This document shows positions 17,578 to 26,623 of a DNA stretch of 64,000 bases, piece after piece (within the stretch, counting starts at the first letter, position 1; every line of letters begins with the position of its first letter). The DNA comes from Cyclobacteriaceae bacterium (GTDB lineage: Bacteria; Bacteroidota; Bacteroidia; Cytophagales; Cyclobacteriaceae). A program made the translations under genes and the position numbers. A model generated the notes under the pieces. It had not been told where the DNA came from. It was given only the letters and a program-made list of their open reading frames with translations, and searched no databases. The DNA lies in NCBI GenBank assembly GCA_019638235.1, contig JAHBUE010000001.1, forward strand, positions 2,525,255 to 2,589,254, read 5' to 3'.

Positions 17578-18888
17578 ATGAATTTCAGAAAACTTCTGCC
17601 TGATATCACGTCTGGCCTTACCGTAAGTTTCGCTGCGCTATCACTGGGTGCAGCATTTGGGGTAATGTCGGGGCGTGGCGCTTTTGCAGGCATGATTGGC
17701 GCTGCCGTCATTCCGATTATCACTTCAATTTTCGGAGGAACTCGCCTTCAGGCATCGGGACCGACTGCTCCCATGACGGCCGTATCAGCTTTAGTCGTTG
17801 CCTTTGCCTACGAAAATTTCCCTGTAAAGGAAATGGCAGAACAGTTCATTACCCTTGTTTTCATTTTTACGGGTATTGCCCTGGTTATTGCCGCAGCTAT
17901 ACGGCTTGGCAAGCTCATCAGCTTAGTGCCTAATGTTATCGTGCTTGGCTTTATGAATGGCATTGCCGTGCTGATCTGGTACGACCAATTAGTTAAAGTG
18001 CTTGCACTGAAAGGACAAGAAGTTATGCGGGGAGGAATTTGGTTAAACCTCGCTATTGCATTCAGTACGTTTTTATTAATCTACCTGATTGTAATGGCAG
18101 TAAGGCGTGCCGCATTAAGGCCGCAGTTCAGGTCACTCCTATCCGGAGTGCTCCTAAGCATTATTATTATGACAGCCTTTACCACGCTGTTTAATATTAA
18201 TGTTGAACAAGTTCAGCTTGGCAGCACAATCGGTTCGCTATCGGAGTTTGGCGTTATGCTGGCAAGCTATTTCCCGAATGAAATTCTGAAGATAGAATAC
18301 ATTGTTATGGCATTGCCTTTTGCCTTGCAGTTAACGCTGCTGGCCTACCTCGACTCATTACTTACTGCGTTGGTTATTGATAAAATGACAAGAGAAAAGT
18401 CGAACTTGAATAAGGAGTTATTCGCACAAGGATTGGGTAATGCAATAGCGGGAATGTTTCAGGGTATTCCTGGTGCGCAGGCAACCATACGTTCTGTATT
18501 ATTAATAAAAGAAGGCGCGCAAACACGTTTTGCCGGTGTTGTGCTGGGCGTGTTTGTTTTAGTCAGCATCTTTTTGTTGAAAGATTTACTGGCGCTTGTT
18601 CCCGCTGCCGTGTTTGTGGGCGTGCTGCTAAAGGCAGGGCTTGATGTAAGCGATAAGGATTTTCCAAGCGCTTATTTACAGAATCGTTGGTTCAAAATGC
18701 CCATGCGCAACATACAGCTTGGGTTTATTGCATTTACTACCATCGTAACCGTATTGATTGATTTAAACATTGCCGTAATAAGCGGCACCGTATTTTTTTA
18801 TATAGGGAAATACTTCTGGGGTATTGTGGATATTGAGCCTGACTTCCAGGAGATTTCGGAAAAGGAAAGAAAATTAGCAACAGGATAA
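17578..18888 (+). CDS. SulP family anion transporter without STAS domain (copy 1)
   Basis: A 436-residue SulP-family permease. The hydrophobic helices and family segments (ITSGLTVSFAALSLGAAFG, LQASGPTAPMTAVSALVVA, GLGNAIAGMFQGIPGAQATIR) are clear. The chain stops soon after the last helix, so the C-terminal STAS domain common in SulP proteins is absent. SulP transporters move sulfate, bicarbonate or dicarboxylates. A beta-carbonic anhydrase starts 10 bp downstream, and in bacteria this pairing points to bicarbonate uptake. This substrate assignment is inference from context. Confidence 0.88.
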   Translation: MNFRKLLPDITSGLTVSFAALSLGAAFGVMSGRGAFAGMIGAAVIPIITSIFGGTRLQASGPTAPMTAVSALVVAFAYENFPVKEMAEQFITLVFIFTGIALVIAAAIRLGKLISLVPNVIVLGFMNGIAVLIWYDQLVKVLALKGQEVMRGGIWLNLAIAFSTFLLIYLIVMAVRRAALRPQFRSLLSGVLLSIIIMTAFTTLFNINVEQVQLGSTIGSLSEFGVMLASYFPNEILKIEYIVMALPFALQLTLLAYLDSLLTALVIDKMTREKSNLNKELFAQGLGNAIAGMFQGIPGAQATIRSVLLIKEGAQTRFAGVVLGVFVLVSIFLLKDLLALVPAAVFVGVLLKAGLDVSDKDFPSAYLQNRWFKMPMRNIQLGFIAFTTIVTVLIDLNIAVISGTVFFYIGKYFWGIVDIEPDFQEISEKERKLATG

Positions 18889-18898
18889 ATTTTTATAT

Positions 18899-19549
18899 AT
18901 GGATATTTACAAATCACTATTAGAAGGAAACAAACAATGGGCCGAGCAAAGATTGAAAGAAGACCCGGAATTTTTTATTAACCTGGCCAAAGGTCAATCG
19001 CCACAGGTTTTATGGATTGGCTGTTCGGACAGCCGCGTGCCTGCCAATGAAGTTACGGGCACAAAGCCAGGCGACATATTTGTACATCGTAATATTGCCA
19101 ACATGGCTATCCACACCGATATGAATATGCTCAGCGTATTAGACTATGCCGTAAATGTATTGAAAGTACGCCACGTAATTGTTTGTGGGCACTATGGTTG
19201 TGGCGGTGTTAAGGCTGCTATGGGCAATCAGCAATTTGGTTTGATTGATAACTGGCTACGAAACATTAAAGATGTTTACCGTTTACACGCAAACGAATTA
19301 GACGCGATAGAAAACGAAGATGAACGTTTCAATCGCTTAGTTGAACTTAATGTGATGGAACAGGTGTTTGATTTGTCAAAAACGTCTATCATTCAAAATG
19401 CCTGGCGCGAACGCAACCAGCCATACGTTCACGGCTGGGTGTACAGTCTGAATTCAGGCCGTATCAAAGATCTGGGCGTAACCTTTGACAGCACCACCCA
19501 ACTATCGTCCATTTATAATATTACCGCGTCAAAGGTATCAGTTGCGTAA
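18899..19549 (+). CDS. beta-class carbonic anhydrase, catalytic residues intact
   Basis: A 216-residue beta-carbonic anhydrase that interconverts CO2 and bicarbonate. Residue numbers coincide with those of E. coli Can: zinc ligands C42, H98 and C101, and the D44-R46 dyad, all present (CSDSR at 42-46, CGHYGCGG at 96-103). It starts 10 bp after SulP copy 1 and is followed by a terminator at 19581-19616, so the two form a closed cassette. Its likely job is to convert imported bicarbonate or retain CO2 next to the transporter in the cytoplasm. Confidence 0.95.
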   Translation: MDIYKSLLEGNKQWAEQRLKEDPEFFINLAKGQSPQVLWIGCSDSRVPANEVTGTKPGDIFVHRNIANMAIHTDMNMLSVLDYAVNVLKVRHVIVCGHYGCGGVKAAMGNQQFGLIDNWLRNIKDVYRLHANELDAIENEDERFNRLVELNVMEQVFDLSKTSIIQNAWRERNQPYVHGWVYSLNSGRIKDLGVTFDSTTQLSSIYNITASKVSVA

Positions 19550-19580
19550 TGCAATCGTTACCGATTTTATTTTAACAAAC

Positions 19581-19616
19581 AAAAAGGGTTATACCTCTTC
19601 AGGTATAATCCTTTTC
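19581..19616 (+). terminator. terminator after the first SulP/anhydrase cassette
   Basis: A long hairpin: AAAAAGGGTTATACCT (19581-19596), CTTC loop, then AGGTATAATCCTTTT (19601-19615), with one G-T wobble and a T-rich tail. It separates cassette 1 from cassette 2. Confidence 0.8.
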
Positions 19617-19641
19617 ATTTAACATTGTACCTTCATACTCT

Positions 19642-21195
19642 ATGAATAGACCGCTTCATCCGCTTAATAATCTACGCAATGATTTACCAGCATCTGTTGT
19701 TGTTTTTCTTGTCGCCCTTCCGCTTTGCCTTGGGGTAGCCCTCGCATCGGGCGCACCGTTATTCTCTGGTATCATTTCAGGTATTATTGGCGGTATCGTA
19801 ATCGGTGCCGTTAGTAAATCTGCCTTGAGCGTAAGCGGCCCCGCTGCCGGACTCACCACCATTGTATTTGCGGCCATTCAGCAATTGGGTAGTTACCCCA
19901 TATTTTTAGTTGCCGTTGTGCTGGCCGGGTTAATGCAACTTGGTTTAGGATTGGCGCGTGCCGGAACAATAGGAAACTACTTTCCTTCATCCGTTATTAA
20001 AGGAATGTTGGCAGCTATTGGCCTCACGTTAATTCTTAAACAAATACCCCATGCCGTTGGGTATGATAATGATTTTATTGGTGACGAAAGTTTTATGCAG
20101 GCCGATGGCGAGAATACATTTACCGAAATACTTAAAGCATTCGATTATATTCATCCCGGTGCGGTGGTTATTTGTTTGATTTCCATTGCCATTTTATTAC
20201 TCTGGGAAAGGCCGTTCATCCGTACCACTGTTTTTTCAAAAATAATTCCTGCCCCGTTAGTAGTAGTTATTGTTGGAATACTATTGAACGAAGTGTTCAG
20301 AAATTTCGCTAACGGTTTACTGATTTCAACAGAGCACTTAGTATCATTGCCCGTTGCCGACAGCCTTCCTGCATTCTTTTCGCAGTTTACATTTCCTGCA
20401 TTTTCTGCACTTACCAACCCCGATGTATGGGTTGTAGCAATTACTATTGCAGTAGTAGCCAGCCTTGAGTCGCTGTTAAGTATTGACGCTATCGACAAAC
20501 TTGATCCGTACAAACGCCTTACCCCGTTAAATCGTGAACTAAAAGCGCAAGGCATCGGTAATGTGGTAAGTGGGTTAATTGGCGGCTTGCCTGTTACATC
20601 AGTAATTGTAAGAAGTTCTGCCAACGTTGGTTCGGGAGCGCGCACAAAAACATCGGCTATTGCACATGGTGTCTTGTTGTTAATTACGGCAATGGTAATT
20701 CCAGGACTGTTGAATAAGATACCGCTGTCCAGCCTTGCCGCCATATTACTTATGGTTGGCTGGAAGCTGACCAAGCCATCGCTCATTATAGATATGTATA
20801 AAAAAGGCTGGGAACAGTTTATTCCTTTTGCCGTAACCATATTAGCCATACTGTTCACCAACTTGCTTCAAGGTATTTTTATTGGTCTTGGAGTTGGGCT
20901 GGTCTTTGTTTTACGCTCGAACTTTCACCAGGCGTTATTCTGCGTGAAAGAGGGAAACCGTTACTTAGTCCGACTTACTAAAGATGTTTCTTTTCTTAAC
21001 AAAGCATTATTGCGTCATACGTTGCGCGAAATTCCCGACAACAGTAACGTTATTATTGACGGAACGCGGTCGGCCTTCATTGACAACGATATTATTGAAA
21101 CGATTCAGGATTTTCAGCAAGCGGCTTTATCGCGAAACATAACTGTTGAATTAAATCAATCCGTATCAGCACCAAACTCTATTTTCAAAGCATGA
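19642..21195 (+). CDS. SulP family anion transporter with STAS-like tail (copy 2)
   Basis: A 517-residue SulP permease. Family segments include LPASVVVFLVALPLCLGVALASGAP, shortened here to its core VALPLCLGVALASG, SVSGPAAGLTTIVFAA and GLIGGLPVTSVIVRSSANV. Unlike copy 1, it extends about 80 residues past the last helix with a short STAS-like domain (VIIDGTRSAFIDNDIIE). Its N-terminal half resembles SulP proteins paired with carbonic anhydrase. Its stop overlaps the ATG of the degenerate anhydrase (ATGA, 21192-21195), so both are translationally coupled. Bicarbonate or sulfate transport is inferred. Confidence 0.9.
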   Translation: MNRPLHPLNNLRNDLPASVVVFLVALPLCLGVALASGAPLFSGIISGIIGGIVIGAVSKSALSVSGPAAGLTTIVFAAIQQLGSYPIFLVAVVLAGLMQLGLGLARAGTIGNYFPSSVIKGMLAAIGLTLILKQIPHAVGYDNDFIGDESFMQADGENTFTEILKAFDYIHPGAVVICLISIAILLLWERPFIRTTVFSKIIPAPLVVVIVGILLNEVFRNFANGLLISTEHLVSLPVADSLPAFFSQFTFPAFSALTNPDVWVVAITIAVVASLESLLSIDAIDKLDPYKRLTPLNRELKAQGIGNVVSGLIGGLPVTSVIVRSSANVGSGARTKTSAIAHGVLLLITAMVIPGLLNKIPLSSLAAILLMVGWKLTKPSLIIDMYKKGWEQFIPFAVTILAILFTNLLQGIFIGLGVGLVFVLRSNFHQALFCVKEGNRYLVRLTKDVSFLNKALLRHTLREIPDNSNVIIDGTRSAFIDNDIIETIQDFQQAALSRNITVELNQSVSAPNSIFKA

Positions 21196-21809
21196 CAGTC
21201 CGCGAACGAATACTACTGGAAAGCAAAGCATGGGTACAGGAGAAATTAATCCTCGACAAAGGATATTTCAAACGGCTGTCGGCCATGCACAACCCCGAAA
21301 TTTTATGGATTGGCTCGTCTGATAGCTTAGTGCAGGTACGCGAAATAACCAATACCGATCCCGGTGAGGTTTTAGTGTATCGTAACGTAGGAAATCTTGT
21401 TAAAGAAAACGACCTGAGCCTTATGGCTTTGTTGCAGGATGCCTTAGAGGTGTCTAAAGTAAAGCACATTGTGATATGCGGTTACAGCCATTGCAGCAGT
21501 TTAAGGGAGGTGATTCAGGGAACCGAGAAGCCGCTGCTGCGCGAATGGTTAATTGATTTGCGTGCCATATATGAACTTCATTACCAGGAGTTGGATCCCC
21601 TATCGTATGATGAAAAAGAACAACGCCTTGCTGAACTGAACATAGAGCAACAAGTTAAAAACCTGAGCAAACTTGACTTGATTCAGAAAGCCTGGAAACA
21701 AGACATTTACCCAAAACTTTACGGCTGGTATTTTGACCTGAACACCGGGCTTCTTAAAGAGATCGCACAAATTGACCCGGAAGAATTCAACAGTCGGCCC
21801 ACTAATTAA
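21192..21809 (+). CDS. degenerate beta-carbonic anhydrase-like protein lacking key catalytic residues
   Basis: A 205-residue paralogue of the adjacent carbonic anhydrase, collinear with it. The zinc ligand C42 is replaced by S42 (SSDSL at 42-46), R46 by L46 and H98 by Y98 (CGYSHCSS at 96-103). D44 and C101 are kept, and a new His sits at 100. Without two of three zinc ligands and the Asp-Arg dyad, normal CO2 hydration is not expected. The open frame is intact and coupled to the SulP gene, so it is probably kept as a structural or regulatory partner rather than decaying. That role is inference. Confidence 0.85.
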   Translation: MTVRERILLESKAWVQEKLILDKGYFKRLSAMHNPEILWIGSSDSLVQVREITNTDPGEVLVYRNVGNLVKENDLSLMALLQDALEVSKVKHIVICGYSHCSSLREVIQGTEKPLLREWLIDLRAIYELHYQELDPLSYDEKEQRLAELNIEQQVKNLSKLDLIQKAWKQDIYPKLYGWYFDLNTGLLKEIAQIDPEEFNSRPTN

Positions 21810-21856
21810 GCAACAACTTTCATGCAGGCTATTATATTTGCAGCAAAATAAGTTGC

Positions 21857-23146
21857 ATGAAAAACTTTGTTGACGAGTTGCGCTGGAGGGGTATGCTGCA
21901 CGACATTATGCCCGGTACTGAAGAACAATTATTGAAAGAACCCACAAGCGGTTATATCGGCTTTGACCCTACGGCAGATTCATTACACATAGGCCACCTG
22001 GCCCAGATTATGACCTTGGTTCATTTTCAGCAATGCGGGCACTCTCCGATTGCCTTAGTTGGCGGGGCAACTGGTATGATTGGCGACCCTTCAGGTAAGA
22101 AAGAAGAGCGAAAGTTGCTGTCGTTGGAAGAAATACAGCATAATGCGGACTGTATCAAGGTACAGCTTGCCCGGTTTCTTGATTTTGAAAGACCTGGAAA
22201 CCCGGCTGAGTTAGTAAACAATAATGACTGGTTCAATGGTCTTCAACTGATCACGTTTCTGCGTGAAGCGGGAAAATACCTTACAGTTAATTACCTGCTG
22301 AGCAAAGGATTTGTTAAAGACAGGATTTCGCAGGAAGGTGAATTATCGTTTACCGAATTCAATTATATACTGATGCAGGCGTATGATTTTATGCACCTGT
22401 TTCAGCATAAAAACTGCAAGCTGCAAATGGGCGGAAGCGACCAGTGGGGAAACATTACGGCAGGAAACGACCTCATCCGTAAAAAACTACGAGGCGAAGC
22501 TTATGCGCTTACCTGTAAGCTCATCACTAAAGCTGACGGTACCAAGTTCGGGAAAACCGAAGGCGGAAATGTGTGGCTTGACCCAAAGAAAACATCACCA
22601 TACACCTTCTACCAGTTCTGGCTCAACACCTCCGATGACGATGCCGTGAACTACATTAAAATTTTTACACTGAAAGGCAGGGGAGAAATTGAGGAGCTTA
22701 TCAGTTTGCATCAGCAAGCGCCACATAAAAGAGAATTACAGCAAGCCCTGGCAAAAGATATTACCGTGCGGGTTCATTCGCAGGCCGATTACGATCAGGC
22801 CGTGAAGGCTTCCGGTATTTTGTTTGGAAACTCAACTACCGAAGACCTGGAGAGCCTTGACGAAGAAACGTTGCTGGCCATTATGGATGGCGTACCAAAA
22901 GCAAGTATAAACAGACAAACCTGGGAACAAAAACCAACTGTTACAGACCTGCTCTCTGAAATAACAAACAACACCATTTTCCCTTCAAAAGGTGAAGCAA
23001 GAAAAATGATACAGGGTGGTGGCGTAAGCATAAACAAAGCAAAAGTTACCGATGCCAATCAAAAATCCGAGTACACGCTATTACATGGTAAATATTTGCT
23101 TGCGCAGAAAGGGAAGAAAAATTATTATTTGATTGTGGTGGAGTAA
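21857..23146 (+). CDS. tyrS: tyrosyl-tRNA synthetase
   Basis: A 429-residue class I aminoacyl-tRNA synthetase that charges tRNA-Tyr. HIGH motif at residues 44-47, the KMSKS-equivalent KFGKTEGG, the tyrosine-binding [10 protein letters not shown], and a C-terminal S4-like RNA-binding domain ([19 protein letters not shown]) are all present, and the length is typical of TyrRS. A -7-like TATATTTG at 21834-21841 just upstream suggests its own promoter with a very short leader. It ends at a bidirectional terminator. Confidence 0.97.
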   Translation: MKNFVDELRWRGMLHDIMPGTEEQLLKEPTSGYIGFDPTADSLHIGHLAQIMTLVHFQQCGHSPIALVGGATGMIGDPSGKKEERKLLSLEEIQHNADCIKVQLARFLDFERPGNPAELVNNNDWFNGLQLITFLREAGKYLTVNYLLSKGFVKDRISQEGELSFTEFNYILMQAYDFMHLFQHKNCKLQMGGSDQWGNITAGNDLIRKKLRGEAYALTCKLITKADGTKFGKTEGGNVWLDPKKTSPYTFYQFWLNTSDDDAVNYIKIFTLKGRGEIEELISLHQQAPHKRELQQALAKDITVRVHSQADYDQAVKASGILFGNSTTEDLESLDEETLLAIMDGVPKASINRQTWEQKPTVTDLLSEITNNTIFPSKGEARKMIQGGGVSINKAKVTDANQKSEYTLLHGKYLLAQKGKKNYYLIVVE

Positions 23147-23162
23147 GCGACTTGCAAGACAT

Positions 23163-23190
23163 AAAAAAACCGGCTGATTGCCGGTTTTTT
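23163..23190. terminator. bidirectional terminator between tyrS and a convergent barrel gene
   Basis: AAAACCGGC / GCCGGTTTT hairpin with a TGATT loop (about 23166-23188), with A- and T-runs on both sides. It can stop both the plus-strand tyrS transcript and the minus-strand transcript coming from 23209. Confidence 0.85.
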
Positions 23191-23208
23191 TTTAGAAAGT
23201 CAATGACA

Positions 23209-23793
23209 TTACTTGCCGATATTAAAGATTTTATATCCAAGCGAAACCTGGATAACCTGGTTTTTAACGGCTTCATAAGCAGGGTCGTCTTCAATTTCAG
23301 AAATCCCCAAGTTGTACCGTGCGTCAATGGTGAGTCCAAACGGAAGATCCCAGCCTACGCCTAACGCCACACTTAAGTCGGAATTTTTAAAGCTGCCCTT
23401 ATAATCATAGTTATCTATTTCGGCTCTGTTCAGAAAACCAAACTGAGGGCCAGCCTGAAGGTTTATACCGGCAACAGTGTAAAGCTTAAGAATTACAGGA
23501 ACATTGATGTAGTCGAAATTCCCATCAAAATTATCGGTGCTAACACGAAACGTTGAGCCTTGTTGCGAGAAAATTACTTCTGGTTGAATACCGATTTTTG
23601 AAAATTTGATCAACGCAAATGCTCCACCGTGAAATCCTGTCTTATTCTTGAGGGTACCACTAAAATCGGCCATTTGACCATCAAGCTTTGCAAAGTTAAG
23701 CCCTCCTTTAAGGCCCGCAGAAAATTCTACCTGGGCAACGGCTGCACTTGCCGAAAGGAGTAGTACAAAAAATAAAAGATTAATCTTTTTCAT
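23209..23793 (-). CDS. outer-membrane beta-barrel protein (PorT/OMP_b-brl_2-like)
   Basis: About 194 residues from the ATG at 23793 (an upstream in-frame start at 23814 would put polar residues before the signal peptide). The signal peptide KKINLLFFVLLLSASAAVAQ is followed by the typical Bacteroidota barrel opening GLKGGLNFAKLDG and eight or so amphipathic strands ending in SLGYKIF. Such proteins sit in the outer membrane; function is unknown. Convergent with tyrS. Confidence 0.82.
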   Translation of the reverse strand: MKKINLLFFVLLLSASAAVAQVEFSAGLKGGLNFAKLDGQMADFSGTLKNKTGFHGGAFALIKFSKIGIQPEVIFSQQGSTFRVSTDNFDGNFDYINVPVILKLYTVAGINLQAGPQFGFLNRAEIDNYDYKGSFKNSDLSVALGVGWDLPFGLTIDARYNLGISEIEDDPAYEAVKNQVIQVSLGYKIFNIGK

Positions 23794-23852
23794 AATGAAT
23801 TGGTTTTTATTCAAGGATTATAGGACAATTACTGTACCAATACGGAAGTTGC

Positions 23853-25850
23853 TCATAATTGGTTCAGTAAATCTAACGACACCGGATATGGAATTGTTGT
23901 TTGCATTCCGCTAACCGACTGATTTTCAATACTAATTGTCGTTAAAGCGTGTTCATTGCCAGCCCATGCCCTGCGGGCGATACCGTTGTTTACATCAAAG
24001 TAAAGCATGTTTTTAAGTTTTCGGTCGGCTGCCTCCGTACCGTCCAACAGCATTCCAAACCCGCCATTAATCACTTCGCCCCAGCCTACTCCACCGCCAT
24101 TATGAATGGAAACCCAGGTAGCGCCACGGAACGAATCGCCAATTACATTATGAATAGCCATGTCGGCTGTAAATCTTGAGCCATCGTAAATGTTCGATGT
24201 TTCCCGGAAGGGACTATCCGTACCCGAAACATCGTGATGGTCGCGACCCAACACCACCGGGCCGATTTTTCCTTCGCGAACAGCGCGGTTAAATGCTTCG
24301 GCAATTTTAATTCTACCGGCTGCATCGGCATATAAAATTCTTGCCTTTGAACCAACAACCAACCGGTTGGCCTTTGCTTGCTTAATCCAGTTGATGTTAT
24401 CGGTTAATTGCCCGTGTATTTCTTCTGGTGCTTTTTTCAGCATCTCTTCCAATATTTGAAGAGCTACGTTATCGGTAAAATCCAGGTCGGCATCGCTTCC
24501 TGAAATGCACACCCATCTGAACGGCCCGAATCCATAATCAAAACACATAGGCCCCATAATATCCTGCACATAGGACGGGTACCTGAAATTAATTCCATCA
24601 GCGTCCATTACTTCAGCGCCTGCACGTGAAGCCTCCAGCAAAAAGGCGTTACCGTAATCGAAAAAGTATGTTCCCTTTGCAGCATGTTTGTTAATGGCAG
24701 CCGCCTGCCTGCGTAATGATTGTTGAACATACTGTCTGAATGTATCCGGGTCATTGGCCATCATGCTGTTGGCTTCGTCAAAGCTTAACCCTGCGGGATA
24801 GTACCCACCTGCCCATGGGTTGTGCAGCGAAGTTTGGTCAGAGCCCAGGTCAACAAAAATATTTTCTGTATCAAAGCGCTCCCACACGTCAACAATGTTA
24901 CCCCGGTATGCAATGGATACAACCTCCTTGTTATCTTTTGCTTTTCCTACGCGGCTAACCAACGAATCAAGATCGTTGCAGACTTCGTCAACCCATCCTT
25001 GTGTGTGGCGTTTTTCGGTTGCCTTGTTGTTTACCTCTGCCACTACGGTAATACACCCTGCAATATTTCCGGCCTTTGGCTGCGCACCGCTCATTCCGCC
25101 TAACCCCGATGTTAAAAATATTTTTCCGGCAAGCCCTTCTCCTGCTTTTGAAATTTTGCGCCCGGCATTGAGCACGGTAATCGTAGTGCCATGCACAATA
25201 CCTTGCGGCCCGATATACATATACGAGCCTGCCGTCATCTGTCCGTACTGCGTTACACCCAATGCGTTGTAACGCTCCCAATCATCCTGCTTTGAATAGT
25301 TCGGAATCATCATGCCGTTTGTTACTACTACGCGCGGTGCTTCCGGTGATGAAGGAAGTAATCCCATCGGGTGCCCCGAATATATGTGCAAGGTTTGCTC
25401 GTCCGTCATGGTAGCGAGGTACTTCATCGTGAGTAAGTATTGCGCCCAGTTTTGAAACACCGCACCATTGCCACCATAGGTTATAAGTTCGTGCGGATGT
25501 TGTGCTACTGCCGGATCAAGGTTATTCTGGATCATCAGCATAATGGCGCCTGCCTGTTGCGATTTAAACGGGTAATCCGCAATCGGCCGTGCGTACATAT
25601 TGTAATCAGGACGAAACCTGTACATATATATCCGACCATATAATTGCAGTTCAGTAAAAAATTCTTTCGCCAATACTTCATGATGCTTCGGATGGAAATA
25701 ACGCAACGCATTTTTTACAGCCAGCTTTCTTTCTTCAGCTGTAAGAATGTTCTTACGCTTTGGTGCATGGTTCAACGTTGAGTCATACGGTTTTACCGGG
25801 GGTAACTCATCCGGGATACCCTGAAGAATCGCATCTTTGAATGTACTCAT
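23853..25850 (-). CDS. hutU: urocanate hydratase
   Basis: A 665-residue urocanase, which converts urocanate to imidazolonepropionate in histidine degradation and binds NAD+ tightly. Family segments include ITYGGNGAVFQNWAQY, GPQGIVHGTTITVLNAG, the glycine-rich LGGMSGAQPKAG, and DHHDVSGTDSPFRETSN; the cysteine of GPFRWVCISG matches the conserved active-site region. It is longer than the usual 550-560 residues, as in the Bacteroidota form. The ATG overlaps the patatin stop (ATGA). The other hut genes (hutH, hutI) are not in this window. Confidence 0.94.
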   Translation of the reverse strand: MSTFKDAILQGIPDELPPVKPYDSTLNHAPKRKNILTAEERKLAVKNALRYFHPKHHEVLAKEFFTELQLYGRIYMYRFRPDYNMYARPIADYPFKSQQAGAIMLMIQNNLDPAVAQHPHELITYGGNGAVFQNWAQYLLTMKYLATMTDEQTLHIYSGHPMGLLPSSPEAPRVVVTNGMMIPNYSKQDDWERYNALGVTQYGQMTAGSYMYIGPQGIVHGTTITVLNAGRKISKAGEGLAGKIFLTSGLGGMSGAQPKAGNIAGCITVVAEVNNKATEKRHTQGWVDEVCNDLDSLVSRVGKAKDNKEVVSIAYRGNIVDVWERFDTENIFVDLGSDQTSLHNPWAGGYYPAGLSFDEANSMMANDPDTFRQYVQQSLRRQAAAINKHAAKGTYFFDYGNAFLLEASRAGAEVMDADGINFRYPSYVQDIMGPMCFDYGFGPFRWVCISGSDADLDFTDNVALQILEEMLKKAPEEIHGQLTDNINWIKQAKANRLVVGSKARILYADAAGRIKIAEAFNRAVREGKIGPVVLGRDHHDVSGTDSPFRETSNIYDGSRFTADMAIHNVIGDSFRGATWVSIHNGGGVGWGEVINGGFGMLLDGTEAADRKLKNMLYFDVNNGIARRAWAGNEHALTTISIENQSVSGMQTTIPYPVSLDLLNQL

Positions 25851-26623
25851 GAATGTTTTTCGTGTTCGTTTAATGTAAAGTCAATAGCCTTATAGTTCGA
25901 CTTTGTGTAGTTATAACCAATTTCAAAAATCTCCTTCCCTTTCGCCAGGTCAAACGTACTGAACTTACCTAAATCGGGCGGCTCGATTACCTGGTTGCAA
26001 TACGTTTTACTTTTTATAGTGTTCACGTTAATCGCAAGCAACAAACTTCGCTCTGTAATGTCTTTAACGCTGTTGATGTCAAACTTTTGAGCCACCGGGT
26101 TGCAATGGCTTCCGATTATAAAATCGCACTTGCCTACCAATGGTCTTACCGGCAGGTTATCCATAATGCCACCATCCACATATACGTTACCATTTTGCTT
26201 TACAGGATTGAACAATGCCGGTATGGAAGAAGACGCCAGCACTGCCGGTATTAACTCGCCTTCATTGAAATACACTACTTTTCCCAGGCGGATTTCTGTT
26301 GCGGCAATCGTAAGCGGAATTTTCAACACACTAAAATCATTTTCGGGCATACACCTAAGCATCATTTCCTTAAAGCCATCAAGGCTAAGTAAGCCCGTCC
26401 ATGCCCATGCAGGCCGAACAGACCTTAAAAATCCCATTTGCGAGATGCGTGCGAGTATTTCATCAGGCGTATATCCATAACAATAAAATGCGGCTGCAAT
26501 AGAGCCTGCACTGGTGCCTGAAACCTGGTTAAACCGTAAACCAAATTCTTCCAAGGCTTTTATTACGCCTAAATGGGCAAAGCCACGCGCTCCTCCTCCT
26601 GAAAGCACCAATCCAATTTTCAT
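25847..26623 (-). CDS. patatin-like phospholipase / lipid acyl hydrolase
   Basis: A 258-residue patatin-fold enzyme. The oxyanion loop GGGARG (9-14), nucleophile elbow GTSAG (Ser38) and the DGG catalytic Asp (D150 in VYVDGG) form a complete Ser-Asp dyad. No signal peptide, so it is cytoplasmic, probably acting on membrane lipids or acyl esters. It is coupled on both sides by 4-bp overlaps: its ATG with the stop of the MBL gene, and its stop with the ATG of hutU. The connection with histidine degradation is not explained by known pathways. Confidence 0.9.
   Translation of the reverse strand: MKIGLVLSGGGARGFAHLGVIKALEEFGLRFNQVSGTSAGSIAAAFYCYGYTPDEILARISQMGFLRSVRPAWAWTGLLSLDGFKEMMLRCMPENDFSVLKIPLTIAATEIRLGKVVYFNEGELIPAVLASSSIPALFNPVKQNGNVYVDGGIMDNLPVRPLVGKCDFIIGSHCNPVAQKFDINSVKDITERSLLLAINVNTIKSKTYCNQVIEPPDLGKFSTFDLAKGKEIFEIGYNYTKSNYKAIDFTLNEHEKHS

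Noticed and set aside
20151..20861. 236-codon minus-strand frame inside SulP copy 2
   Set aside because: Fully antisense to a clear SulP gene; no recognisable motif.
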